A DNA stretch of 64,000 nucleotides, from NCBI GenBank assembly GCA_018648445.1, contig JABGRG010000008.1, forward strand, positions 7,589-71,588, written 5' to 3'. The notes below the pieces were generated by a model that did not search any database, was not told where the DNA came from, and saw nothing but the letters and a program-made list of their open reading frames with translations. The DNA is from Rhodospirillales bacterium (GTDB lineage: Bacteria > Pseudomonadota > Alphaproteobacteria > Rhodospirillales_A > JACZKS01). Every line of letters begins with the position of its first letter. Within the stretch, counting starts at the first letter, position 1. Shown piece by piece: positions 18,077 to 26,466 of the stretch. A program made the translations under genes and the position numbers.

Positions 18077-18607
18077 TTGGAACAAAAAGTTTTTGGATTG
18101 GTCGGCTGGAGCGGCAGCGGCAAAACGACCTTGGTCACCCGACTGCTTCCCGAATTGACAAACAGGGGGCTGAGCGTATCCACCGTCAAGCACACCCACC
18201 ACGATATCGAAGTCGACAAACCGGGAAAGGATTCGTTCCGTCACCGCAAATCCGGTGCGGTCGAAGTGCTGATCACGTCGCCGGTACGCTGGGCGTTGGT
18301 CCATGAACTGCGTGAGGCGCCCGAACCCGAGATGACCGAACTCATCGGGCGCATGGGACCGGTGGACATCATTCTGGTCGAGGGCTTCAAAAGCCATCCT
18401 TACCCAAAACTGGAAATCCATCGCCCCTCGACCGGCAAGGCCCTGCTTGCCGACAACGACGAAACGGTCGTCGCCGTGGCCAGCGACGAAAAAATTGAGG
18501 GCCTGGATATTCCGGTTCTGGAGTTGTCCGACATGGGGCAAATCGCCAAATTCATTATCGAGCATTGCCAATTGAACCCGGTGAGTGAAAATGGCGCCGA
18601 TGACTGA
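18077..18607 (+). CDS. mobB: Molybdopterin-guanine dinucleotide synthesis adaptor MobB
   Basis: MobB is a GTP-binding protein that assists MobA when guanosine is added to molybdenum cofactor. The 176-residue protein starts at TTG 18077 (SD GAGGAA at 18061). It has the P-loop GWSGSGKTTL near residue 7, VKHTHHDIEVDKPGKDSFRHRKSGA, and LVEGFKSHPYPKLEIHR, all MobB features. It overlaps moeA. No mobA is present in the window. Confidence 0.94.
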   Translation: MEQKVFGLVGWSGSGKTTLVTRLLPELTNRGLSVSTVKHTHHDIEVDKPGKDSFRHRKSGAVEVLITSPVRWALVHELREAPEPEMTELIGRMGPVDIILVEGFKSHPYPKLEIHRPSTGKALLADNDETVVAVASDEKIEGLDIPVLELSDMGQIAKFIIEHCQLNPVSENGADD

Positions 18608-19847
18608 CGACTGTTTTTCGCAAGGGGCCGAATTGATGCCATTGGAAGAGGCGTTGACGCGCCTTGCCAACACGCTTGAGCCGGCGACCGAAATCAAAAT
18701 GGTTCCGCTGATCGAGGCGCTGAACCGAACCCTGGCAGAAACCGTTGTCTCTGATCGCTTCGTCCCGCCCCATAACAATTCCGCTGTCGACGGATATGCG
18801 GTTTTCTTTGACGACGTATCTCCTGATGCGGAAACACGGCTTCCGGTGACCGGGCGCATCGCAGCAGGTCATCCCTTGAACCATGCGGCGAAACGCGGCG
18901 AAGCCCTTCGTATTTTTACCGGCGCGCCCATTCCCGAAGGTCCCGACACCGTGATCATGCAAGAGGATGTTCGAACCGACGACGACGACGTGATTTTCGG
19001 TCCCGGCATTAAGCGCGGCGCCAATGTTCGTTTTCGGGGCGAGGATATCGGGCTTGGGGACGTCGTTCTCGAAGCCGGCATTCCGCTTCGCGCACAGGAA
19101 CTGGGCTTGGCGGCCTCGATTGGGCGGGCCGAGCTTGCCGTACGAATGCGCCTTCGTGCCGCAATCTTCTCCACCGGGGACGAGGTCCGTGACCCCGGAG
19201 CAAACGCGCCCGCCGGCTGCATCTTTGACGCCAACCGCTACACCATCGGGGCGCTTCTGCGCGAATTGGGCTGCAAGGTGACCGACCTGGGCATTCTTCC
19301 CGACGATTTCGAAACCATCCGGGACGCCGTCGACAAAGCCTCGGGCAACCATGACCTTCTGATCACATCGGGTGGGGTCAGCGTCGGCGATGAGGACCAC
19401 GTCAAAGCCGTGATCGAAGCCCTGGGAAGCATTCATTTCTGGCGTCTGGCCATCAAACCGGGCCGCCCCATTGCATTGGGCCGGGTGGGTGATGCCGCCT
19501 TTATCGGCCTTCCCGGGAATCCGGTGGCCGCCATGACCACGTTCATGCGCATCGCACGACCCGTCATTCTTTGGCTTTCCGGTCGCCGCGACGTGGACCC
19601 ACAGATTTATCGGGTGCGAACGGCCTTCGCCTTCAATAAGAAAGCCGGGCGGCGCGAATGGTTGCGCGCGCATCTGGTCAGGGACGAAAGCGGCGAGCCC
19701 CGCGCCGTCAAATTCGCGTCCGACGGATCCGGCGTCCTGACGTCGATGTCGGTGGCGGACGGTCTGGTGGAACTGCCGGAACAAGTGGAAACGGTGAACG
19801 AAGGCGATATGGTTGATTTCCTGCCGTTCTCGGAGGTGTTCAAGTGA
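18591..19847 (+). CDS. moeA: Molybdopterin molybdotransferase
   Basis: MoeA inserts molybdate into adenylylated molybdopterin. The protein is about 418 residues. It shows NSAVDGYAV near residue 60, IFTGAPIPEGPDTVIMQED, a MoCF-binding-like domain with FSTGDEV and TSGGVSVGDEDHVK, and KPGRPIALGRVGDAAFIGLPGNPVA, the classic family run. The start is uncertain: GTG 18585, ATG 18591 and ATG 18600 all overlap the end of mobB, and none has a clear Shine-Dalgarno. It overlaps moaD by 4 bases, so mobB-moeA-moaD-moaE is one operon. Confidence 0.95.
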   Translation: MAPMTDDCFSQGAELMPLEEALTRLANTLEPATEIKMVPLIEALNRTLAETVVSDRFVPPHNNSAVDGYAVFFDDVSPDAETRLPVTGRIAAGHPLNHAAKRGEALRIFTGAPIPEGPDTVIMQEDVRTDDDDVIFGPGIKRGANVRFRGEDIGLGDVVLEAGIPLRAQELGLAASIGRAELAVRMRLRAAIFSTGDEVRDPGANAPAGCIFDANRYTIGALLRELGCKVTDLGILPDDFETIRDAVDKASGNHDLLITSGGVSVGDEDHVKAVIEALGSIHFWRLAIKPGRPIALGRVGDAAFIGLPGNPVAAMTTFMRIARPVILWLSGRRDVDPQIYRVRTAFAFNKKAGRREWLRAHLVRDESGEPRAVKFASDGSGVLTSMSVADGLVELPEQVETVNEGDMVDFLPFSEVFK

Positions 19848-20095
19848 GAATTCTCTATTTTGCCTGGGTGCGCGAGAAAACCGGCATCGATATGGAGGAC
19901 GTGCAGCCCCCCGCGAACGTTGCCGATCTGACGGATCTGGTCGAGTGGTTGCGGAGCCGCGGCGATGGCTTCGAAGAGGCGCTCGGCGACGCAAGCAGGG
20001 TGCGCGCGGCGGTCAATCAGGAAGCCGTCAAGCTGGATCATCCTGTCGGCCCCGACGATGAGGTGGCATTTTTTCCACCGGTCACAGGCGGCTAA
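19844..20095 (+). CDS. moaD: Molybdopterin synthase sulfur carrier subunit
   Basis: MoaD is a ubiquitin-fold protein that carries sulfur as a C-terminal thiocarboxylate to MoaE. The 83-residue protein starts at GTG 19844 inside the moeA stop (4-base overlap). It reads MRILYFAWVREKTGID and ends in VAFFPPVTGG, with the obligatory terminal Gly-Gly. It is followed 3 bases later by its partner moaE. Confidence 0.96.
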   Translation: MRILYFAWVREKTGIDMEDVQPPANVADLTDLVEWLRSRGDGFEEALGDASRVRAAVNQEAVKLDHPVGPDDEVAFFPPVTGG

Positions 20096-20098
20096 ACG

Positions 20099-20599
20099 AT
20101 GATCCGGGTGCAACGCGAAGATTTTGATACCGGAGGCGAACTTGCCAACCTGGGGCGTGGCAATCTCGGTATCGGCGGGGTATGCGCGTTCGTCGGACGG
20201 GTCCGCGACATGGCGGGAGAAGATGCCATAGAGGCCATGACGCTGGAACACTATCCCGGCATGACCGAAAAAGAGCTGTCGCGCATAGAGGCCGAGGCCT
20301 GGGATCGCTGGCCGTTGGAGGAAACCCTTATCATTCATCGCCACGGCCGGCTTGAGCCGGGCGATCAGATCGTGCTGGTGGCGACGGCATCGGCCCATCG
20401 CCAAGCCGCGTTTGACGCCTGCAGTTTTTTGATCGACTGGCTAAAAACCAGAGCCCCCTTCTGGAAACGCGAGGAAGGGGCTGAAAGCGCCCAATGGGTC
20501 GAAGCCCGCGCCGCCGACGATGCCGCCGCCGGGCGCTGGGAAGAACCCGCCAAGCCAACAAAGCCCGGCAAGCCAACGAAGCCCGACAAGAAGGAGTGA
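20099..20599 (+). CDS. moaE: Molybdopterin synthase catalytic subunit
   Basis: MoaE uses two MoaD thiocarboxylates to convert cyclic pyranopterin monophosphate to molybdopterin. The 166-residue protein has GGVCAFVGRVRD, MTLEHYPGMTEKEL, IIHRHGRLEPGDQIVLVATASAHR and LKTRAPFWKREE; the lysines in the last segment form the active-site pocket. The family length is about 150. The extra C-terminus is a KPTKPGKPTKPDKKE run, low-complexity and basic, resembling the tail on L21 in this genome. It overlaps the following HAD gene by 4 bases. Confidence 0.95.
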   Translation: MIRVQREDFDTGGELANLGRGNLGIGGVCAFVGRVRDMAGEDAIEAMTLEHYPGMTEKELSRIEAEAWDRWPLEETLIIHRHGRLEPGDQIVLVATASAHRQAAFDACSFLIDWLKTRAPFWKREEGAESAQWVEARAADDAAAGRWEEPAKPTKPGKPTKPDKKE

Positions 20600-21240
20600 C
20601 CGACATTTCCATTGATGCGTTCTTTTTCGATTTCGACGGCGTTCTCGCCGATTCGACCCCCATCAAAATCAAAGCCTTCATGTCCCTTTATGCCGAGCAT
20701 GGGCCGGACGTGCGCGAGAAGGTCAGAAAATACGCGCTCGGCGGCGAGGGCATATCGCGGGTCGAGAAAATTCGCGAAGCGCACCTCAAGTTCCTGGGAA
20801 TCGACTTGGGTGACGACGAACTGAACGTCATCGAGCGGCGGTATTCGTCTTTGGTCGTGGATGCGGTGGTGGAATGCGATTGGGTGCCGGGCGCGCGTGA
20901 ATTTCTGGACGCCCATGTCGGGAAGACGCCGCTGTTCGTCATTTCAGGAACGCCGCAAGATGAAATGCGGCGCATCGTCGAACGCCGGGGGATGGCGGAT
21001 TATTTCGTATCCGTGCGCGGATCGCCGCCACGCAAGCCGCCAATTTTTCGCCAATTGCTTGATGACCACGCTTTGGCGCCGGAACGCACGCTCTACGTCG
21101 GCGACGCCATTTTCGACTACCACTCGGCAAAGGAAGTCGGCCTGCCGTTTGTCGGTCGCGTGCCCCACGGCGCACAGGGCCCGTTCCCCGCGGGAACCCG
21201 GACGATTTGCGATTTGACCGAACTTTCGGAATTTATCTAG
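20596..21240 (+). CDS. HAD-family hydrolase, phosphoglycolate phosphatase-like
   Basis: This 214-residue protein begins at GTG 20596, overlapping the moaE stop by 4 bases and preceded by AAGAAGGA. HAD motif I is FDFDGVLADS near residue 10, motif II is VISGTP, and motif IV is LYVGDAIFDYHSA; a helical C1 cap lies between the first two. It should be a soluble Mg2+-dependent phosphatase. The substrate is unknown, as HAD specificity cannot be read from motifs. Its stop codon is interlocked with that of the convergent phosphatase gene (CTAG at 21237-21240). Confidence 0.88.
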   Translation: MTDISIDAFFFDFDGVLADSTPIKIKAFMSLYAEHGPDVREKVRKYALGGEGISRVEKIREAHLKFLGIDLGDDELNVIERRYSSLVVDAVVECDWVPGAREFLDAHVGKTPLFVISGTPQDEMRRIVERRGMADYFVSVRGSPPRKPPIFRQLLDDHALAPERTLYVGDAIFDYHSAKEVGLPFVGRVPHGAQGPFPAGTRTICDLTELSEFI

Positions 21241-21872
21241 AGCGTTTTCCGCGCATTTATCATGCGAACGATTTCGGCGGCGTGCACGGCCTGATCGACC
21301 AACATCTGCTTAGGCGCTTGGTACCATTCGTCGGGATGCAGGCCTCGTGCCGTGCGAACCTGCGTCAACGCATCTTCCATGGTCGGGTATTTTTCCGGGC
21401 GGTGCAGATGCATATAAAGCGCGGCCAGCGCCGTCGAACGGCTTCGCCCGCCGCGGCAATGGACCAGCACGTTGCCCTGTTCGCGCCGCGGATAGGTGGG
21501 TTTTTCCGGCAACACCTGACGGATCGCACCATCAAGAATATAGTAGCTCGCCAGCATCATATTTTCAGTATTGCCCGGTCCATCCACCAGCCCAAGCTTG
21601 TAAATCCGGGCGGGTCCCACACCCTGCGCGCATTTTTCGCCTTCCGCCGGATCGATGGGATCGGTGACATAGTTGATGTCCATGTTCACCGCACAGTTAA
21701 TTACTATCGCGATGTTGTGCTCGCGCAGCAACGCCGCGTCGCGCGCACCTTCAGAGCCACTGATATAGAGATCGAACCCATGCGGCTCGAACCCGGTGTC
21801 CATCAGGCTGATCGGCGCCAGCGAATAAACCGTGTTGATGACTTTCTCGGTGCTGTCACTCTTTGTATTCAT
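21237..21872 (-). CDS. Dual-specificity-type Cys phosphatase linked to an ABC importer
   Basis: This cytoplasmic protein of about 211 residues has the protein tyrosine / dual-specificity phosphatase P-loop C-x5-R as VHCRGGRSRS, with Cys139 and Arg145 counted from the start at 21872. It also has a candidate general-acid aspartate in LVDGPGNTENM. Two starts 12 bases apart are possible (21884, 21872); the second has GGAAA before it. It lies 18-30 bases after the ABC ATPase gene and should be co-transcribed with the importer. The substrate could be a phosphoprotein or a small phosphorylated compound brought in by the transporter; the operon favours the latter. Confidence 0.85.
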   Translation of the reverse strand: MNTKSDSTEKVINTVYSLAPISLMDTGFEPHGFDLYISGSEGARDAALLREHNIAIVINCAVNMDINYVTDPIDPAEGEKCAQGVGPARIYKLGLVDGPGNTENMMLASYYILDGAIRQVLPEKPTYPRREQGNVLVHCRGGRSRSTALAALYMHLHRPEKYPTMEDALTQVRTARGLHPDEWYQAPKQMLVDQAVHAAEIVRMINARKTL

Positions 21873-21901
21873 TGTCGTTTCCATTCGGTTAGCAGTGACG
21901 G

Positions 21902-23029
21902 TTACGCAGCGCGCACCGGTTGGTTCGCTTGATCAATAGCGGAAAGGTTTTCGCCGCTTTCGGGATCGAACAAGTTTATCTCGCTTTCTGGCAGATGCAA
22001 CCAGGCCTTCGAACCGGGCTCGCGAATAACGAACCCGGGAAGCAACACCGTGAAGCGAACTTCCCCGATGGAGGCAAATACGATGGTTTGTGATCCGGTC
22101 GGATGAACCCGGTCGATCACCACTTCGATGGTATCGTCTGCAGGCGAAGTCGAGAACACAATTGATTCGGGTCGAATGGCAAAATTCAAACTTCCGAAGT
22201 GATCCGGAACGGCTTGTTTGCAGGGGATCGAGACACCCTGGAAGTCCAACGCCGCGCTCGCCCCGGAACGGCGAACACCGGCCTCAAAGACATTGATCTT
22301 AGGGTCGCCAATGAACTCGGCGACAAACAGGTTTTTGGGCGAGTGGTACACCTCGAAGGGATTGGCCACCTGTTGAATACGCCCTTCATTCATCACGACA
22401 ATCACATCCGATATGGTCAGGGCCTCGACCTGATCGTGAGTGACGTAAACGGTTGTCGCATTCAAATCGTCATGCAACTTGCGCAGTTCGGTCCGCATAT
22501 CGGTGCGTAAAACCGCATCAAGGTTCGACAATGGCTCATCCATCAGAAGAATTTCGTTGCGCGCGGCGATCATACGGGCCACGGCAACGCGCTGCTGCTG
22601 GCCGCCCGACAGCTCGGACGGGTAGCGGTCGCGGTATTCTGTTAATTGCACTTTGGCCAGCGCCTCGGACAACCTTTTTTCTATTTCCGCCGACGTTAGT
22701 TTCGCCTCTTTGAGCGCGAGCGTGATGTTGCGATCGACCTTCATGTTGGGCCACAGCGCGTAGCTTTGGAAAATCAGTCCCAGGTGACGCTTTTCCGGTG
22801 GCACAAAAACGCCCGTGTTGGCGCAAAATACGGTCGCGTCGTCCAGTTTCAACTCTCCCGAGGTCGGCTCTTCCAATCCGGCGATCAGTCGCAGCAACGT
22901 GGTCTTGCCGCAGCCCGAGGGGCCGAGCAACGTCACGAAGGATTTCTTGGCAATCTCCAGGTTCAACGGGGGAAGGACGGATACGGGTCCGTAGTCCTTC
23001 GTGATATCGCTCAGTTGGATCTCGCTCAT
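21902..23029 (-). CDS. ABC importer ATP-binding protein (Fe3+/spermidine/hexose-phosphate type)
   Basis: This ATPase energises the importer formed with the next two genes. The 375-residue protein has Walker A GPSGCGKTTLL near residue 36, the signature LSGGQQQRVAVARM, Walker B ILLMDEPLSNLD, and the switch histidine in VYVTHDQVEAL. A C-terminal TOBE-type regulatory region spans about 240-365. It belongs to the FbpC/PotA/AfuC group. The start is preceded by AGAGGACC. Order on the transcript is permease, binding protein, ATPase, phosphatase. Confidence 0.93.
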   Translation of the reverse strand: MSEIQLSDITKDYGPVSVLPPLNLEIAKKSFVTLLGPSGCGKTTLLRLIAGLEEPTSGELKLDDATVFCANTGVFVPPEKRHLGLIFQSYALWPNMKVDRNITLALKEAKLTSAEIEKRLSEALAKVQLTEYRDRYPSELSGGQQQRVAVARMIAARNEILLMDEPLSNLDAVLRTDMRTELRKLHDDLNATTVYVTHDQVEALTISDVIVVMNEGRIQQVANPFEVYHSPKNLFVAEFIGDPKINVFEAGVRRSGASAALDFQGVSIPCKQAVPDHFGSLNFAIRPESIVFSTSPADDTIEVVIDRVHPTGSQTIVFASIGEVRFTVLLPGFVIREPGSKAWLHLPESEINLFDPESGENLSAIDQANQPVRAA

Positions 23030-23093
23030 GGTCCTCTCCGCACACGTTGTCTGGCGCGGCCCGGCAGCCGAAGCCGCCGGGCCGTCCGGTCAT

Positions 23094-24359
23094 TTACTTG
23101 CTGGATTCGATGGTCCAGAAGTCGGCAAACTTCGCGCCGTTCTTGGCAATGAATTCGGCCGAAGCACCTAGATGCTTTGCCTCAAACCAAACACCGTTGT
23201 CGGGATGCGGCGGCACGTCGGAACGCGGGGGTGCCACGCCGATACGGTATTCGGACGAAAGGCCCTGCAGCAGCTTCGCCGATTCGCCCTTATCAAACGG
23301 CGCAACCAGCTTCGAGTTTGCATTCAACTCGGGGCTTCCCATCATGAAGGCCGTGATCAGCTTGGCCGCGTTGGGGTGCGGAGCAAAACGGGCGATGGCC
23401 GTGTAGGTGGGATATTCCATCAACGCCGCCGGTTCGATCTTGGTCATGACCGCGTTGACCAAACCCTTGGTTTTGTTGCGCGCAAGATAGTGCACTGAAG
23501 CAAGGGCGACCGGCGGGTTCTTTTGCCCAGCCTTACCCGTTGCCTTGGCCAGCTTGGAGCCCGACTTAAAGATCACCGGATCGTTGGCCAGCATACGCTT
23601 CCAGAATTCATAGCCGGCGCTCTTGACGCCTTTGCTCAGCACCAGTTCCTTGCCGGCGTACTTTTTGTATGCGTCGGCCACGGCGTCGGAATTGGCCACC
23701 AGGGCCATCACGCAAGCCACGGTCGAGAGCGACGAGAGCGGGTTCTTCATGGCGAAGTGGCCTTTCCACTTCGGTTCGGTCAGTTCCCAAATGTTCTTGA
23801 TGGGCGCGCCACCGGGATTGGCTTCGGTATTGTAGATAAAGGCCTGACCTTCCAGAACGCGCACCAGCAGGGGCTCGCGATACTGTTCGGGAATCCGGCT
23901 CTTCAGATAAGACGGCACGTAGTTGATGATGTTCTGATTGGGCAGCATCTCGTAGACCATCGAGCGCGCGCCCGTGGTGGTGACGATGTCCACATCGTAG
24001 ATATCGGCGTCATGTTCGCGGATGGTCTTTTCGACCGATTTTTCTGAACCGAGCTTGTGCGCCGTGACCTTGATCTCGGGATAGACCTTCATGAAGGCCG
24101 ATGCGACCTTTTTGAGCTGAGAGGACGACGCATAGATGACGACCTCGCCTTCCTTTTTCGCCGCCGCGATGATCGCGCCCCAGTCCTCTTCGGCATGATA
24201 GGCGCCGAGCTGATTTTGTTTCAGCCAGGCGTCCAGCTTCGCCGCCATATCATCCGCCGACGCGGCCGCGCCCGTCAGCATCATGGTCCCGGCAACGCCA
24301 AAGACGGCCCCTCTCAGGACGGCCTTCAACCTCTGCGATGTCGTGTTTCCCATAGTCAT
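23094..24359 (-). CDS. Periplasmic binding protein, Fe3+/AfuA type
   Basis: This 421-residue secreted binding protein has a signal peptide at about 1-36 (AVFGVAGTMMLTGAAASADD). The mature part is a class II periplasmic-binding fold resembling FbpA/AfuA (KKEGEVVIYASSSQLKKVASAF, VDIVTTTGARSMV, AFIYNTEANPGGAPIKNIWEL). The adjacent tyrosine pair that binds iron in FbpA is not visible, and a LacI regulator controls the operon. I therefore doubt that iron is the substrate; a phosphorylated sugar or other organic anion, as for AfuA, is more likely. The gene lies between the permease and ATPase genes. Confidence 0.88.
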   Translation of the reverse strand: MTMGNTTSQRLKAVLRGAVFGVAGTMMLTGAAASADDMAAKLDAWLKQNQLGAYHAEEDWGAIIAAAKKEGEVVIYASSSQLKKVASAFMKVYPEIKVTAHKLGSEKSVEKTIREHDADIYDVDIVTTTGARSMVYEMLPNQNIINYVPSYLKSRIPEQYREPLLVRVLEGQAFIYNTEANPGGAPIKNIWELTEPKWKGHFAMKNPLSSLSTVACVMALVANSDAVADAYKKYAGKELVLSKGVKSAGYEFWKRMLANDPVIFKSGSKLAKATGKAGQKNPPVALASVHYLARNKTKGLVNAVMTKIEPAALMEYPTYTAIARFAPHPNAAKLITAFMMGSPELNANSKLVAPFDKGESAKLLQGLSSEYRIGVAPPRSDVPPHPDNGVWFEAKHLGASAEFIAKNGAKFADFWTIESSK

Positions 24360-24415
24360 GTCTGCCTCCTTTTTTTGGGTTTTCGTCGTTTCGCAATTGT
24401 CTTCGTAAAGGGTCG

Positions 24416-26206
24416 TTAAATACTGGTAATCTGCGATTTTCGGCTGAATATCCGCACCGCCAAATTCACCCCGACGATGATCAACATCAGCATCACCGTC
24501 GCCGCACCCACATGCTGCGGCAAGTCCTGGAGCTGGTAGTCGAAAACCAACGTGGTCAGCGTGTTGGTGGACGGCGTTATCAAAAGGATAATCAGTGACA
24601 GCTCGCGCATCACCGTGATGAAACTGAGCAGCATCCCCGAAATCAGGCCGCTGGACGCAACCGGCACGATGATCTTGGCCATGCGCTTGAACCAGCCGAT
24701 GCCCTGCACCCGCGCCGTTTCCTCCAGCGAGCGATCAATCTGCAACAATGCGGCAATGCCGGTGCGCGAGGTAAACGGCAAATTCTTGATGGCGCAAATG
24801 ATGACAAGCAGGGCAAAGGTGCCATAGAGCGCCGGAACCGGTCCTATGGGGCGCGAGAACACGCCCAGATAAATTGCGCCCAGCGCGACCGCCGGGAAGA
24901 TGTAGGGGGTGAAGGCAATGTTCTCCAGTGCCTTGGAAACCAGGGTTCCACGGGTCCGAACCACCGCATAACCGATCAGCAATCCCATAAAGCCGGTAAA
25001 CAGTGCAGCCGCGAATGCCAGCCGCAGACTGTTCCACACCGCGCCGCCGATTTGCGGAGAGCGCAAAATGCCGGGTTCGGAAGAGATGTACTCTGCGGAA
25101 TTGTCGCCGACCCAATAGTGAAGCGTCAGGTTCTCCAGGGTATAGACGCCCGGCTCCAGCATCAGCGAATCAAGGGCCAGCAAGCCGACCGGCGCGACGA
25201 TGGTTACGATCAGGAAAACGCCCACGAAAAAAAGCGCCGGCCAGCGCCATGCGCCCAGCGACAGATCGCGCCGCCGGAACCCCTTGCCCGACAACGTAAC
25301 AAAACTTTTTCGCACCCCGATCAGGCGGGAATTCATGAAGATGAACGATACCGCCAGCACCACCATGACCAGCGCCAACAGGTATCCGTCACCGGCGTTG
25401 CGCGAACTCAGCGCCGAGTAAATCTGGGTGGGCAGCGTGTAAAAACGCACGGGCAAGCCCAGCACAGCCGGTGCGCCGAAGGAACCAACCACACGGATAA
25501 ACGTCATTACCACCGCCGAACCGATGGCAGGCAGCAGCAGCGGAGCAGTGATCAGCAGGAACTGGCGCAACCGTGACAATCCGCTGATCGCACCTGCTTC
25601 CTCCAGCTGCGTGTCCACCGAAGCCAGCGCGCCCGAAATCATCAGATAGGCGTAAACGTAATAGTGCAGGGTCAAACAAATGATGATGGGAACCATGCCG
25701 TAGGACAGCCAATCGGGAGGTGCTACGCCAAACACGTACGACATCAGCCCCTCGGCTCCGGCCACGCGATCATTTTTGAAAAAGGTCAGCCAGGCCAGCG
25801 CCAGCACCCAGGACGGCATCATATAGGGAACCACCACCAGGGTATTGAGCGCGGTGCGGCCCGGTATGTCGGTGCGCACGATCAGCCAGGCCAGCAACGC
25901 ACCGGCGGCCACCCCCATGCAGGTCACGGAAAAAGCGATAATCAGCGAATGCATGAAGGGTTTGTAAAAAACGGCCCAGGAAAGCTCGCTGGCGAAGACG
26001 CGTTCATAATGGAAGAAGGTGAGCGAGCCACGCTCGGCATCCGGCAAAAAGGCGGCGTCATAGGCCTGGACGGTTACCGTCTCACGGATCAATTCGGCCA
26101 AGGGGGTCACCACCAGAATGCCCAGCACCCCGGTCAGCAGCAGACTTAACATCCGCTCCGGCTTCGTCAGGAATCGACGAAGCTGTAATTTCAGCCACCC
26201 CGTCAT
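24416..26206 (-). CDS. ABC importer permease with two fused membrane halves
   Basis: This 596-residue inner-membrane protein has about 12 transmembrane helices in two homologous BPD_transp_1 halves, as in FbpB/AfuB. The first EAA loop reads EEAGAISGLSRLRQFLLITAPLLLPAI and the second EETARVQGIGWFKRMAKIIVPVASSGL. It is the first gene of the minus-strand importer operon, divergent from the lacI-type gene. The 260-base gap upstream contains a perfect palindrome likely to be the operator. Confidence 0.93.
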   Translation of the reverse strand: MTGWLKLQLRRFLTKPERMLSLLLTGVLGILVVTPLAELIRETVTVQAYDAAFLPDAERGSLTFFHYERVFASELSWAVFYKPFMHSLIIAFSVTCMGVAAGALLAWLIVRTDIPGRTALNTLVVVPYMMPSWVLALAWLTFFKNDRVAGAEGLMSYVFGVAPPDWLSYGMVPIIICLTLHYYVYAYLMISGALASVDTQLEEAGAISGLSRLRQFLLITAPLLLPAIGSAVVMTFIRVVGSFGAPAVLGLPVRFYTLPTQIYSALSSRNAGDGYLLALVMVVLAVSFIFMNSRLIGVRKSFVTLSGKGFRRRDLSLGAWRWPALFFVGVFLIVTIVAPVGLLALDSLMLEPGVYTLENLTLHYWVGDNSAEYISSEPGILRSPQIGGAVWNSLRLAFAAALFTGFMGLLIGYAVVRTRGTLVSKALENIAFTPYIFPAVALGAIYLGVFSRPIGPVPALYGTFALLVIICAIKNLPFTSRTGIAALLQIDRSLEETARVQGIGWFKRMAKIIVPVASSGLISGMLLSFITVMRELSLIILLITPSTNTLTTLVFDYQLQDLPQHVGAATVMLMLIIVGVNLAVRIFSRKSQITSI

Positions 26207-26265
26207 CTTTGTCTCCAGCCGACTTCCCTAAATCGCGACGCTTTGTCTTTAATCGCAACGCCGTG

Positions 26266-26279
26266 TGAACGCGCGTTCA
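26266..26279. promoter_or_regulatory. Palindromic LacI-family operator TGAACGCGCGTTCA
   Basis: A perfect 14-bp palindrome with a central CG step, the form typical of LacI-family operators. It lies 60 bases upstream of the permease gene and 188 bases before the divergent lacI-type gene. Next to it are two copies of AATCGC(G/A)ACG (26231-26240 and 26251-26260), 20 bases apart, which may be further regulator or polymerase contacts. Confidence 0.65.
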
Positions 26280-26453
26280 TTTTTTCTAGCGAACAATATC
26301 ATTCTCCGCAAGGAATTTTTAGGCCCGACCCATCGTGGCATCTCGATTGCGGCAAGAGGGTTTTCAGTGATTGCTTGAATATCTCAGTGTTCTTGCGTAA
26401 AATCTTCACCGAAACGGACGTTTGTTCTTTGCCCTCGAATAGCAACAGAAAAG

Positions 26454-26461
26454 TGAACGCG
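26454..26461 (+). promoter_or_regulatory. Half-operator TGAACGCG next to the lacI-type start
   Basis: This repeats the left half of the palindrome at 26266-26279, just 5 bases before the ATG of the regulator. It would suit autoregulation or looping between two sites about 190 bases apart. Confidence 0.4.
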
Positions 26462-26466
26462 AGACC

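Noticed and set aside
23094..24359. Calling the importer an iron(III) transporter
   Set aside because: The family resemblance is to FbpA/AfuA, but the iron-binding tyrosine pair is not visible and the operon is under a LacI regulator with a phosphatase at its end.
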